Assembly (NCBI GenBank): GCA_016795145.1
Contig: JAEUII010000295.1
Location: forward strand, 1 to 49,412
Reading direction: 5' to 3'
Length of the DNA: 49,412 nucleotides
DNA from: Planctomycetaceae bacterium
Lineage (GTDB): Bacteria > Planctomycetota > Planctomycetia > Planctomycetales > Planctomycetaceae
In this document: one piece after another, positions 35,592 through 44,538 of the stretch
Layout: each line of letters starts with the position of its first letter
How positions within the stretch are numbered: position 1 is the first letter of the stretch
Translations under genes and position numbers: made by a program
Notes under the pieces: generated by a model
Told to the model about the DNA's origin: nothing
What the model saw: only the letters and a program-made list of their open reading frames with translations
The model's database searches: none

Positions 35592-36176
35592 TAGATCCTC
35601 TCTGCCGGAGAGGATTTTCGCCGCCAGGCGAACAATGGTCTGATGTGAACTTGATGCCTTACGTCGTCGATCGATGCGAAGACGGGGTGGTGCCTTGCTC
35701 CACGTCGTCGCTGCTGACACTGGCACCGCGATTGATCGCTGGTCGCGGCAACGCCGCGAAGTGCTGCCCGGCAGGCAGCACCTACCGTAGATCCTCTCTG
35801 CCCGAGAGGATTTTCGCGAACGGCGAACCTTGATCTGATGTGAACTGGATGCCCCACGTCGTCGATCGATGCGAAGACGGGATGGTGCCTTGTTCCACGT
35901 CGTCGCTGCAGACACTGGCACCGCGATTGGTCGCTGGTCGCGGTGAGACCGCGAAGTGCTGCCCGGCAGGCAGCACCTACCGTAGATCCTCTCTGCCGGA
36001 GAGGATTTTCGCCGAAAGGCGAACCCTGGTCTGATGTGAACTTGATGCCTTACGTCGTCGATCGATGCGAAGACGGGATGGTGCCTTGCTCCACGTCGTC
36101 ACTGCAGACACTGGCACCGCGATTGGTCGCTGGTCGCGGCAAGACCGCGAAGTGCTGCCCGGCAGGCAGCACCTAC
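35591..36176. repeat. Three head-to-tail units of the ~195-bp inverted REP pair
   Basis: Units at 35591-35785, 35787-35980 and 35982-36176 are separated by a single C. Each starts GTAG with stem ATCCTCTC, loop TGCCG (TGCCC in unit 2) and GAGAGGAT. Each ends, read on the minus strand, as GTAG with stem GTGCTGCC, loop TGCCG and GGCAGCAC. Inner hairpins TTCGCC/GGCGAA (eroded in unit 2) and CGCGG/CCGCG are also present. The array fills the whole gap between the convergent nrfD and GIN-domain genes; the stop codons of both lie in its terminal GTAG/CTAC. Frames read through it are repeat by-products. Confidence 0.92.
35595..35618 (+). terminator. Intrinsic terminator-like hairpin after nrfD
   Basis: ATCCTCTC and GAGAGGAT form a perfect 8-bp stem around TGCCG and are followed directly by TTTT. 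It recurs at 35791 and 35986 as part of the repeat units. Position and T-run fit termination of the cytochrome-FeS-nrfD transcript. Confidence 0.65.
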
Positions 36177-36910
36177 TGTTCCTTCGGCGACTCTTTTGGT
36201 GCATCAGTCTTGATAGGCTCCACCGACCCGCTGCCGGCGATTGACTTCTTGATTTCCGGGTTGCCTGCGTACTGAACATCACCGCTGCCGGCAATGTTGA
36301 GCGACAGCATGCTGCTGGCATTCACCTTCGAAGATCCGGAACCGGCAATTTGTACTTCAACTTCTTCCGCCGGTACGGCATAGGAATCCCAGTCGCCGCT
36401 GCCGGTCGTGTTCAGGACAAGTTTCTTACACGTGCCCGTCAGCACAACAGAACCCGCTCCCGCAATGGATCCATCAAAGGACTCAGCCGCCAGGCCGACC
36501 GAGAGATCGCCGGAACCCGCAATCGAGAGGTTGGCTTCAGGGCCAGACAGTTCTTCAATGGATCCCTCCACCGCTCCCGCCGTTTCGACCGATGAAAGTG
36601 TCGGAGTCACAATCGTCAGTGTTGTTTCTTTGTGCGGGGCGATGTTCTTTTCGGACTTAACCACCAGGACTCCGTCTTTGATCTCCGTCCTCACAAGGCT
36701 CTGAAGGTTGTCGTCAATCGCCAGTTCAATGGATGGCTCCGCACCTTTCTTCACCACAAGGCGAGTCGGTATTGCGACTTCAAGCTTCGTGAACTCGCCG
36801 GCCTTGCGAGTTTCCGTGATCAGTTTTCCGGACCCCGGAATCGCGGGCTCCATCGCAATGCAGCCGGTCAGAATCAACGGGAACATCAGGAGTGCACAGG
36901 ACCGAAACAT
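36173..36910 (-). CDS. GIN-domain (DUF2807) lipoprotein
   Basis: A protein of 245 residues. ATG 36910 gives a lipoprotein signal (MFRSCALLMFPLILTGC) with lipobox LTGC, Cys17. The mature part is the putative auto-transporter adhesin head GIN domain: FTKLEVAIPTRLVVKKG at the start, then a beta-solenoid with IAGSGD and TGSGDWD repeats, typical of the family. It is expected in the outer membrane or periplasm; the function of the family is unknown. The stop codon lies within the terminal CTAC of the repeat array. Confidence 0.85.
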   Translation of the reverse strand: MFRSCALLMFPLILTGCIAMEPAIPGSGKLITETRKAGEFTKLEVAIPTRLVVKKGAEPSIELAIDDNLQSLVRTEIKDGVLVVKSEKNIAPHKETTLTIVTPTLSSVETAGAVEGSIEELSGPEANLSIAGSGDLSVGLAAESFDGSIAGAGSVVLTGTCKKLVLNTTGSGDWDSYAVPAEEVEVQIAGSGSSKVNASSMLSLNIAGSGDVQYAGNPEIKKSIAGSGSVEPIKTDAPKESPKEQ

Positions 36911-37118
36911 CGAATACCTCACACAGCACGAGAACGCGGCCACAAACCGCCTTTGGAGATGGATGCCAGAAACACTGCTTCATTCGGGAGCGCAGCTGGC
37001 CGTGGGAACTTTCACAGACCATGCGGAATCAAGTCCGCCCGCGATCGCGGGACAGGAGCGTGTTTCGCTTTCACAGGGACAATCCTGGCGGAAACCTTCA
37101 GGAATTCAACAGCCGTCA

Positions 37119-38879
37119 TTATTGTGGCGGTGGTTCGCTGCCCCGGTGAGTCAGTTGCGTCGCACGCAGGCGGCTGAGTGGCTGATATTCGCTTGAAAGC
37201 TCGCCTGTCTGTTGGTCGCATCGAAGCAGCACGTAACTTCCCGAGCGAAAGACGGGCGTCTGATTCCATGGGAATGGTAATGCCGCGGAACTTGCCGAAA
37301 TCTCCGCGGGCAGCAGGCAACCTTCAGCAGGAGTCTCTTCCCAGCCGTCTTCCTGCAGGTCGGCCAGGACGTAATCAACATCCGCCAGCTCCACGGCCTT
37401 CAGCATCTCCTGTCGTTTGGCCGGAAAACATCGCGCCAGTGCATCGAGATACACAAAGCGGGTCGGCGGCATCTGGTGAAGCCCCGGATAAACGTGGATC
37501 AAGTTTCCACTGTAGGCCATCAGACGCTGAGGCTTCACGCCAGAGGTCTCAAGGTGCTCCATCATCGAAGTCAGTTCGGTCCAGCGAGGAAACGGCGTCT
37601 GAGCAATCGCATCGCGATGAGTGCTGTCCAGATTCCCCGTAACCAGCGCCGCGACACATGGGCTCCATGCTCTCAGCCGATGCGACTGCATCAGAGCAGA
37701 ACCCGGAACACTCAGCATCAGCCACAACAGAACGACCCCGCTCACAACGCACGTTGGCCGCGTGCACACCGTTCCCTGGGGCAGTCGGATGCCAGCAGCC
37801 ACCGGAATCAGCGCCTGCAAACACACACTGATGGCCAGGATCATTGCCGGGACATACACGTAATCAAACAGCTGCTGAAACAACAGACATTGAACAATCC
37901 AGCCGGCATACAAGGCTCGCAGCACAAGCGTAGCTGTCGACACTTCAAGGACGCGCCGAGGCAAACCGGCCTGCATCCCGCTGCGAATCCTTCGAACGAT
38001 GGGAGAGATCAGCGTGGACGTAGCCAGCCATGCGGCGGGCAGATGAAGAATGATCCACGGTGAAAATCTCTGGGTGTGAGCCAGCAGGCGATCCATCGTC
38101 CAGCGACTGCGACCGGACTGATAGTAGTCCCCATTCCATTCCAGCATCATCGTCGTGAATGCGCTCCAGCATCCATTTTGAATCATCCAGAAAATTCCTG
38201 CAGCGCCAGTTGTCGCTCCACCGAGCAACACCATTGCAGTTTCAATTGACCACTGCCGGGCGTTGCCAGTTGTCGCTGCTGTCGAGACGATGACCAGCAA
38301 TGCCGGTAGGGCGATAAACGGTTTCAACCAAAACGCTGTGGCCCAAAGGACGCCTTCGGCAAACGCGCTCAGGGCTCGCGATGTTCCCGACATATCCTTC
38401 GCTTCAAGTCGAGTCAGGCGAATCAGCACCGCTGCAAGACACGGCAACAGCATCCAGGTGTCTCGCTGGCAATGACACCATTCCGAAGTGCTCAGATAGA
38501 AGGAACCGATCAACAGCACAAGCGAATATCTCAGCAGTCGCCGTCCGGACGATTTCTCCAGTTCCGCGATCCATGATGACGTACACGGAACAATGATCTG
38601 GCTCAGCAGCAACGAAATGCCGGCCACAACGCCCAGGTCGAAGATCCGCAGCACCAAAGGCGACCAGCCGAACAAAGATCTCAGCCCAGCGTGTATCCAG
38701 ACGATGCCCGGCAGGTTCGGCTCGACGATGTCACGGTACAGAATTCCGCCCTGAAGCAGCAGTCGAGCCTGCAGGTCATACAGCACTGTATCCGGGGTCA
38801 GAGTCAGCTGAAGAAACAGCGGCACCTGACTCAGAACGAGCAGCAGCAGGCAAAGTTGAATTAGACGAATACGGAACAT
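37119..38879 (-). CDS. Polytopic membrane protein, glycosyltransferase family 39-like
   Basis: A protein of 586 residues with roughly ten or more hydrophobic helices. Its first loop after helix 1 (LTPDTVLYDLQARLLLQGGILYRDIVEPNLPGI) has the acidic positions and layout of polyprenol-phosphate-dependent GT-C glycosyltransferases (ArnT/PMT-like), and residues 450-560 form a soluble C-terminal part. The specific sugar and acceptor cannot be read from sequence. It may transfer sugars to proteins or lipids on the periplasmic side. It starts 310 bases from the divergent hydrolase gene. Confidence 0.7.
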   Translation of the reverse strand: MFRIRLIQLCLLLLVLSQVPLFLQLTLTPDTVLYDLQARLLLQGGILYRDIVEPNLPGIVWIHAGLRSLFGWSPLVLRIFDLGVVAGISLLLSQIIVPCTSSWIAELEKSSGRRLLRYSLVLLIGSFYLSTSEWCHCQRDTWMLLPCLAAVLIRLTRLEAKDMSGTSRALSAFAEGVLWATAFWLKPFIALPALLVIVSTAATTGNARQWSIETAMVLLGGATTGAAGIFWMIQNGCWSAFTTMMLEWNGDYYQSGRSRWTMDRLLAHTQRFSPWIILHLPAAWLATSTLISPIVRRIRSGMQAGLPRRVLEVSTATLVLRALYAGWIVQCLLFQQLFDYVYVPAMILAISVCLQALIPVAAGIRLPQGTVCTRPTCVVSGVVLLWLMLSVPGSALMQSHRLRAWSPCVAALVTGNLDSTHRDAIAQTPFPRWTELTSMMEHLETSGVKPQRLMAYSGNLIHVYPGLHQMPPTRFVYLDALARCFPAKRQEMLKAVELADVDYVLADLQEDGWEETPAEGCLLPAEISASSAALPFPWNQTPVFRSGSYVLLRCDQQTGELSSEYQPLSRLRATQLTHRGSEPPPQ

Positions 38880-39189
38880 GGACGAACCTGGTCAGTCGGA
38901 CAGTCATGCAGGCGAACTATCCACATTGGGGAAATGCCAGACCTTGCCGGAAACTTAGTTCACAGAAACCCGGTGGACTTTTCCGTCCGTACCGGAACGA
39001 TGATTTGCTGATAAATCATGGAGCGGTTTTTGAAATCCATCAGAGGATGACGACGCTGCAGCCATCAGAATCGTTATAATCCCGATGGAAGACCCTTGAT
39101 GAAGCGGCGAGTGTCAGACACACTTTTTGCTCACGTCACAGGAATCTCATCCACCCTGCACTTCCTCAGACATCACCGGATTCAATGCC
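38880..39189. other. Divergent intergenic region
   Basis: 310 bases between the divergent glycosyltransferase-like and hydrolase genes. It contains a perfect TATAAT at 39075-39080 on plus but no coding frame of note and no clear repeat. Confidence 0.4.
39075..39080 (+). promoter_or_regulatory. Possible -10 element of the secreted hydrolase gene
   Basis: A perfect TATAAT in an otherwise GC-rich stretch, 109 bases before the start codon. No convincing -35 hexamer is found 16-18 bases upstream, so the assignment is tentative. Confidence 0.3.
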
Positions 39190-40233
39190 ATGCTTCGAAT
39201 TCGACCTTTCATGATCGTTGCTGTGTTGTTCACCGTCCTCTGGCCCTGCAGCGTGTCCGCGCTGGCTCAACAAAAGGGAGCAGCTCCAAAGCAGGACTCC
39301 AAGAAGACTGCTGACAAAAAGACGGGCGACAAGGGCACGACAACAACAGACCCAAAGAAAGCCGCGACCACCAACTCTTCCAAGGATGGTGTTCACGAAT
39401 TGACGCTCACTGCCGGTGACGGATGGCAGCTTGCGGCCACGTACTTTGAATCCACCAGCGGCGGCAAGGAGTCACCATGTGTGATCCTTCTGACCAGCAC
39501 CGAGGGCTCCGACAAAAAGGATGCTCGAAACCGACGCGTCTGGCAGCCAACCGCGCTGACTCTGCAGAAGGCCGGATTCGCCGTGATCACCGTGGACCTT
39601 CGAAAGCACGGCGACAGCATCCCAATTCTTCCCAGTGGCGAAGCAGCGACATTAAAGATGGGCAACGCGGACTACCCGCTGATGGCGACCGCCGATCTCG
39701 AAGCGGTCAAGTCATTCCTCGTGGAACAGCATCGAGCTGAGAAGCTTAACATTCGAAAGCTCGCGATCGTCTCTATGGGTGCCAGCTCCATGGTGGCGGC
39801 GACCTACGCCATTGCTGACTGGGAAAAATCTCCGTATCCAGATGCCCCGACCCTGGATGCTCGCACACCACGCGGTCAGGATGTCCAGTCTTTGATCATG
39901 TACTCGCCTACGACCAACGTTCGAGGCATCGTTTCAACGAACATTCTCAAGACACTCAAAGCCCTGCCAATCTCAATCTACATCGTTGCGGCCAAAGACG
40001 AAAAGGAAGACGCAAAGCAGGCAGAGAAACTCTTCAAGGCAATCGAGCTGAAAGGTGATCAGTACAAGGACTCGCGAAAGATGACACTCAGCGGCGGCAC
40101 AACTCATGCCGAAGCGTACCTCGAAGGGAAACTCGCTGACGTGACCAATAAGGATCTGATGGAGTTTCTGACGAAGAACGTCAAGGAACTCGACGCTCCA
40201 TGGCGTGATCGCACCGACCGCCGCACCAAGTAA
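39190..40233 (+). CDS. Secreted alpha/beta hydrolase-like protein
   Basis: A protein of 347 residues from ATG 39190 (MLRIRPFMIVAVLF). A signal peptide (1-27) is followed by a Lys/Thr/Asp-rich linker (about 30-65). Then follows a fold read as alpha/beta hydrolase: SPCVILLTSTEGS, FAVITVDLRKHGDS, and IVSMGASSMVAATYA with the Ser in the position of the nucleophile elbow. The motif is SxGxS rather than GxSxG, so catalysis is uncertain. The late GGTTHAEAYL could supply the His. It lies 38 bases before the DUF1549 gene and is probably co-transcribed with it. Confidence 0.7.
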   Translation: MLRIRPFMIVAVLFTVLWPCSVSALAQQKGAAPKQDSKKTADKKTGDKGTTTTDPKKAATTNSSKDGVHELTLTAGDGWQLAATYFESTSGGKESPCVILLTSTEGSDKKDARNRRVWQPTALTLQKAGFAVITVDLRKHGDSIPILPSGEAATLKMGNADYPLMATADLEAVKSFLVEQHRAEKLNIRKLAIVSMGASSMVAATYAIADWEKSPYPDAPTLDARTPRGQDVQSLIMYSPTTNVRGIVSTNILKTLKALPISIYIVAAKDEKEDAKQAEKLFKAIELKGDQYKDSRKMTLSGGTTHAEAYLEGKLADVTNKDLMEFLTKNVKELDAPWRDRTDRRTK

Positions 40234-40271
40234 GCGGCAGACTCAACGACCGATTGTGGCGGGAGTTCAAT

Positions 40272-43200
40272 ATGAGCAGGACAGTTTTCCGGATAAGGGC
40301 TGCCCTGCTCTTCTTTTGCGCGGGCTTATCAATCGCTCAGTCTGCAGTCCCTGGTGATGAAAAATCACAAGCGAACAATGCGGAACGCGATCAGTCGGCG
40401 TTCGTCGAGAAGGTACTTCGCCCCGTCATTCAGAAGTACTGCATTTCGTGTCACGGGCCGTCGGTTCAAAAGGCCAACCTCCGGCTCGATGTGCGTTCTC
40501 GCTTCTTCAGCGGCGGCGAATCTGGTTCCGCAGTAATGCCAGGCATGCCAGAACAAAGTGAACTGCTTCGACGACTCACAAGCCATGACTCCGACGAACA
40601 GATGCCGCCTGAGGGTCCTCGAGTCCCTGACGAAGTGATCCTTCAGATTCGAACATGGATCGCGAACGGGGCTGAGTGGAAAGAGACCGATTACGATCGG
40701 CAGCAAAGCCGCGATACTCGACTGGACCACTGGGCGTGGCAACCACTCCAGAATGACGATGTCCCCGAAGTCGTGGACACAGTGATCACTCCTGCAAACA
40801 GTCCAACGATCAGGCTGACGGAAATTGATCGTTTCATTGGCGAACAATTAACGACTCAGTCGCTGCAGTTTTCACCAAAGGCGGATCGACGCACTCTGAT
40901 TCGACGGTTGAGTTTCGATTTGCTCGGATTGCCGCCTCAGCCGGAGGAAGTCGAACAGTTCGAACGGGATCACTCTGAGCAGGCCTGGGAGAACCTCGTC
41001 GACCGAATGCTGGCATCGCCCGCCTACGGAGAACGCTGGGCTCGTCACTGGCTCGACATTGCTCACTACGCGGACACTCATGGATTTGAACGCGACCAGC
41101 GGCGCGATAATGCGTGGCGTTACCGAGACTGGGTGATTCGAGCGTTGAACCAGGATCTTTCTTACGATGAATTCCTGCGACGTCAGATTGCCGGCGATGT
41201 GATGTCTCCGGACGATCCGGAGTTTGTCATCGCAACAGGCTTCCTGGCGGCTGGTCCCTGGGACTTCGTTGGTCAGGCCGAAACTCCAAGCCCCGTATTA
41301 AAACGACTCGCGCGGGCCGATGATCTCGACGACATGGTCACACAGGTGATGACCGCGGCCTGCGGTGTCACCGTCAACTGTGCTCGCTGCCATGATCATA
41401 AGCTTGATCCGATCTCGCAGAAGGAATACTACTCACTGTGGTCGGTGTTCTCTGGCGTGAAACGCGGTGATCGAGTCGTCTCGTCAGGGGAAGAACGCCG
41501 AGTCGCTGATCGCCGTCAAACGCTTCGTGCCGACATGGAGCGTCTGCAGAATCGACGACACGAACTGTCCGGGAACGGCTGGAGCCTTGCAGACTTAGTC
41601 GGATCTGGTGACGGACAAGGGTCAGGGAAGAAAGGTCAGGCCGTCGACCTGCTGACAGGGAAACCCACGGAGACTAGACGCGGCTTCCTCGAAAATGCCG
41701 CCGTGAATCACTTCGTGCCTTCGGAACTCAAGTTCATTGACGGAGTCTTCATTCCCGATGGCGGTGCAGGTCCAGTCACGATCACCTCGTCCGAAGTCAC
41801 GGTGACTGATCTTCCGGACACAAGTGGGCAGGCATGGGATTCGATTCGCAACGGTCCGGTGAATTCGCAATTCTCCACCGAACTGGCAGGAACAGATTTC
41901 GACTCGGCAGGTCATTCACTTCTGTCGCTGCACGCAAATTGCGGTCTGACATTTGACCTCACTGAAATGCGTCAGGCGGGCCTTCCGCCAAACACAACAC
42001 TGAAGTCTCGTGCGGGGTACTTTGGTCAGACCCCCAAAGGCGGTGCCAGCCTTTTCATCTACATCGACGGCAAGCGTGTCTGGGCGAATGAAGGACTGGG
42101 CAGAGACGATGGGCTCGCGGATGTTACCGTTCTGATTCCGCAGGAGGCTCGATGGCTGACACTGATTGCAACAGACCATGGAAACGGGATTGGGCATGAT
42201 CAGATCTGTCTCGCTGATGCCAGCCTGTCTGTTCCTCGCACGCTCAGCGAACAGGAAACAGCGGAACTTGCGGAACTCGATTCAACAATTCAAAAGCTGG
42301 ACCAGGAACTCACGTTGCTGAAAGACCCTGATCGAGTTTACGCGGCTGTTCCCGGGGAACCGGAACCAGTCCGAGTTCAGCGACGCGGCAATCCGGAAGA
42401 CCAGGCCGAAGAAGTTTCGCCGGGCGCCATTACCTGCGTGGCGGAATTATCAGCTCAGTTTGGTGATGCAAAAATGCCGGAGGGCGAACGTCGTCGTGCA
42501 CTGGCGGAATGGATCACATCGCCGAAGAATCCTCTGACTGCTCGAGTCATCGTCAACCGACTTTGGCAGCATCACTTCGGAACAGGACTGGTCGACACGC
42601 CGGGCGACTTCGGTTTGGGAGGCAGTGCACCATCGCATCCAAAGTTGCTCGACTGGCTGGCTCGGCAACTGATCGAACATCAGTGGTCACTCAAATCGAT
42701 CCACCGCGAAATCTGCCTGAGCCACGTGTATCAGCAGCAATCCTCCCCCGCATCTTCGAAGAATACTCAGAGTGCCATGGAGTGCGATTCCGGCAATCGA
42801 CTGCTCTGGCGCCAGAATGCTCGCCGAGTCGACGCGGAGACGCTGCGTGATTCGGTCCTGGTGGTCAGCGGAAAGCTCAACGCGGAAATGTATGGACCTG
42901 GCTACCGTGACTTTGAATATCGCGAAGAGTACGCGCCGGTGTACCGTTACATCACAGCCGACTCAAACGATCTCTGGCGCAGGTCGATTTATCGCTTTGT
43001 CGTCCGAACCACACCCGATCCCTTCATGTCGACGCTCGACTGCCCGAATCCCGCCAACCTGACACCTCGCAGAAACGTCACCACCACCGCTCTTCAGGCA
43101 CTGGCGTTGATGAACAATGAATTCATGCGAAAACAGGCAACATATTTTGCCGAACGCTGCCAGACGGATTGCGAACAGCCCGACGATCAAATCCGCCGAG

Positions 43201-43334
43201 CCTTTCAGTTGGCTCTTTGTCGCGTTCCCTCTGATGACGAATTCGCTTCCGCCAGAGATTTGGTGAGCAGAAAAGATCTCGCCGCACTGTGCCTCGCCCT
43301 GATCAACCTCAACGAATTCGTCTACGTCGATTAG
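40272..43334 (+). CDS. PSCyt1-DUF1549-DUF1553 cytochrome protein
   Basis: A protein of 1020 residues from ATG 40272 with GGGAG upstream. Signal peptide at about 1-25. The planctomycete-type cytochrome c domain has CISCH (57-61) and the axial-Met region DEQMPPEGPRVP. DUF1549 follows (ADRRTLIRRLSFDLLGLPP, RWARHWLDIAHYADTHG, NCARCHDHKLDPI), then a middle part with carbohydrate-binding-like strands, and DUF1553 (GERRRALAEWITSPKNPLTA, VNRLWQHHFGTGLVDTPGDFG). These secreted proteins usually occur next to a DUF1501 gene; none is seen here. The function is unknown, presumed oxidation of extracellular polymers. Confidence 0.92.
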   Translation: MSRTVFRIRAALLFFCAGLSIAQSAVPGDEKSQANNAERDQSAFVEKVLRPVIQKYCISCHGPSVQKANLRLDVRSRFFSGGESGSAVMPGMPEQSELLRRLTSHDSDEQMPPEGPRVPDEVILQIRTWIANGAEWKETDYDRQQSRDTRLDHWAWQPLQNDDVPEVVDTVITPANSPTIRLTEIDRFIGEQLTTQSLQFSPKADRRTLIRRLSFDLLGLPPQPEEVEQFERDHSEQAWENLVDRMLASPAYGERWARHWLDIAHYADTHGFERDQRRDNAWRYRDWVIRALNQDLSYDEFLRRQIAGDVMSPDDPEFVIATGFLAAGPWDFVGQAETPSPVLKRLARADDLDDMVTQVMTAACGVTVNCARCHDHKLDPISQKEYYSLWSVFSGVKRGDRVVSSGEERRVADRRQTLRADMERLQNRRHELSGNGWSLADLVGSGDGQGSGKKGQAVDLLTGKPTETRRGFLENAAVNHFVPSELKFIDGVFIPDGGAGPVTITSSEVTVTDLPDTSGQAWDSIRNGPVNSQFSTELAGTDFDSAGHSLLSLHANCGLTFDLTEMRQAGLPPNTTLKSRAGYFGQTPKGGASLFIYIDGKRVWANEGLGRDDGLADVTVLIPQEARWLTLIATDHGNGIGHDQICLADASLSVPRTLSEQETAELAELDSTIQKLDQELTLLKDPDRVYAAVPGEPEPVRVQRRGNPEDQAEEVSPGAITCVAELSAQFGDAKMPEGERRRALAEWITSPKNPLTARVIVNRLWQHHFGTGLVDTPGDFGLGGSAPSHPKLLDWLARQLIEHQWSLKSIHREICLSHVYQQQSSPASSKNTQSAMECDSGNRLLWRQNARRVDAETLRDSVLVVSGKLNAEMYGPGYRDFEYREEYAPVYRYITADSNDLWRRSIYRFVVRTTPDPFMSTLDCPNPANLTPRRNVTTTALQALALMNNEFMRKQATYFAERCQTDCEQPDDQIRRAFQLALCRVPSDDEFASARDLVSRKDLAALCLALINLNEFVYVD

Positions 43335-43420
43335 AACCCTCCTCCCCCAAACCCGTTTTTAGGTCGATCGAGCGTCAGCAAGATCGGGAGGGGGCAACAC
43401 TCTGAGCGTTCATCAGACAA

Positions 43421-43466
43421 AAGATGGGTGACAAAAAATGAAGTCGAGTGGGGCGACGTCAGTCCC
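43421..43466 (-). repeat. Left arm of an inverted repeat flanking the orphan island
   Basis: On the minus strand the sequence GACTGACGTCGCCCC, followed by CTCG and ATTTTTTGTC, matches 45417-45463 on plus with only scattered differences. The two arms face each other across about 2.0 kb containing the two orphan genes. Confidence 0.75.
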
Positions 43467-43509
43467 CTGATTGCGATTTTGTCACGTCGCTCGCAGCGAA
43501 GACAATGCT

Positions 43510-44154
43510 TTAATGGATATGCAAAACAATCCGTCTTGTCATGCGTTCGTATTTCTTTGTCAGTGCTGTGATTGCACGGCAACGTATCTGGGGCCTTAGA
43601 AGCCACGGAGACACGGCTAGATCCACGCACTCCGCCGGCGAGACGAGGTGTGCATTCAGGTTCATCGCTCTAAGTTGCTTCAGGATACGGGCAAGAACGA
43701 GAAGCTCATCCTGTTCCGTCGAGAATGAGAGACTACGAAACCACGTTTTGCACCCTATGCGGTCCAGATTGGAACGTAGAATATTGCGAACTGCAAACAC
43801 GCAGACTGTGCTGTCGTTTTCGTAGAAGGCCAGTTCGATGTGCCCACAGCCAAAGTGACTGGAGACGCGCAGCAGCGAGTAAAGGCTGCGGCGAATGCCG
43901 GGGTGCATCAGATAAACAGATATCATTCCACCGACTCTTGTCGCATCGTTCATGCTGGGAAGAATCTTCCCATGCACACGAACCTTGAACGACACGGTTT
44001 CGTCAAACTGAATGATTGCTCCATCGATAACAGCGACACGCGGGACAGGCAGAAAATGACTGTGTACACGATTGGCAACGGCGCGAATGCCGGAGTAAAT
44101 GGCAAACACGTAGGCTGAACGAACGATTGCAGTAATGAATTTGTTTTCGCTCAT
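43510..44154 (-). CDS. Unknown protein, orphan island gene A
   Basis: A protein of 214 residues from ATG 44154, which has GGAG a few bases upstream. A possible single membrane helix lies near the N-terminus (FITAIVRSAYVFAIYSGIRAV). The rest is mixed, with many Arg, Ser and Leu, and resembles no family I know. The frame continues open upstream into the shared repeat, but the Shine-Dalgarno supports the shorter form. Confidence 0.5.
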   Translation of the reverse strand: MSENKFITAIVRSAYVFAIYSGIRAVANRVHSHFLPVPRVAVIDGAIIQFDETVSFKVRVHGKILPSMNDATRVGGMISVYLMHPGIRRSLYSLLRVSSHFGCGHIELAFYENDSTVCVFAVRNILRSNLDRIGCKTWFRSLSFSTEQDELLVLARILKQLRAMNLNAHLVSPAECVDLAVSPWLLRPQIRCRAITALTKKYERMTRRIVLHIH

Positions 44155-44188
44155 CCGTTCTCCAATGCATAACGAATCCAGGTGCCGT

Positions 44189-44300
44189 GCGTTGGACTTT
44201 GCCAGTTTGTGAGCGGTGCAGGCTACTGCGGGAGTCATCACCGTGACGAATCCTCCGCCGATGTAATTTACCGATAGGGCCCGACGTTGTCACCCTTTGC
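44189..44300. repeat. 112-bp leader repeat, copy A
   Basis: It aligns without gaps to 45246-45357, with matches at most positions by eye. Shared blocks are GCGTTG, ACTTTGCC, GTGACGAATCC and GTTGTCACCCTTTGC. It lies immediately 5' of gene A on the minus strand. Confidence 0.85.
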
Positions 44301-44538
44301 CTGGTTGACGGACGCTTCAGGTGCAGTCGCGAATCTTGGCATGTCAATGGATCCCGTTACAGGCGGACGAAGCGCTTTCCGCAAAGACGTCGCGATGCGC
44401 CAGTCGCAACGGGACTTCTTGAACACCGGCAGTTAGCCTCCGATTTCCCAGGCTCCCCCCAGCCCACAGGACCTTCTTGCTGAGCCAACAGGTACACACG
44501 GCGCTACGACGTCTCTGGCTTGTTGCTTTGGCAACAGG
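44301..44538. other. Intergenic region inside the orphan island
   Basis: About 240 bases between gene B's stop and the leader of gene A. A dyad TTGTTGC-TTTG-GCAACAG near 44520-44537 sits at gene B's 3' end and may terminate it. No coding signal stands out. Confidence 0.4.

Noticed and set aside
35591..36176. Possible CRISPR or coding repeat
   Set aside because: Units of about 195 bp are nearly identical over their full length and lie between two stop codons; frames through them are by-products.
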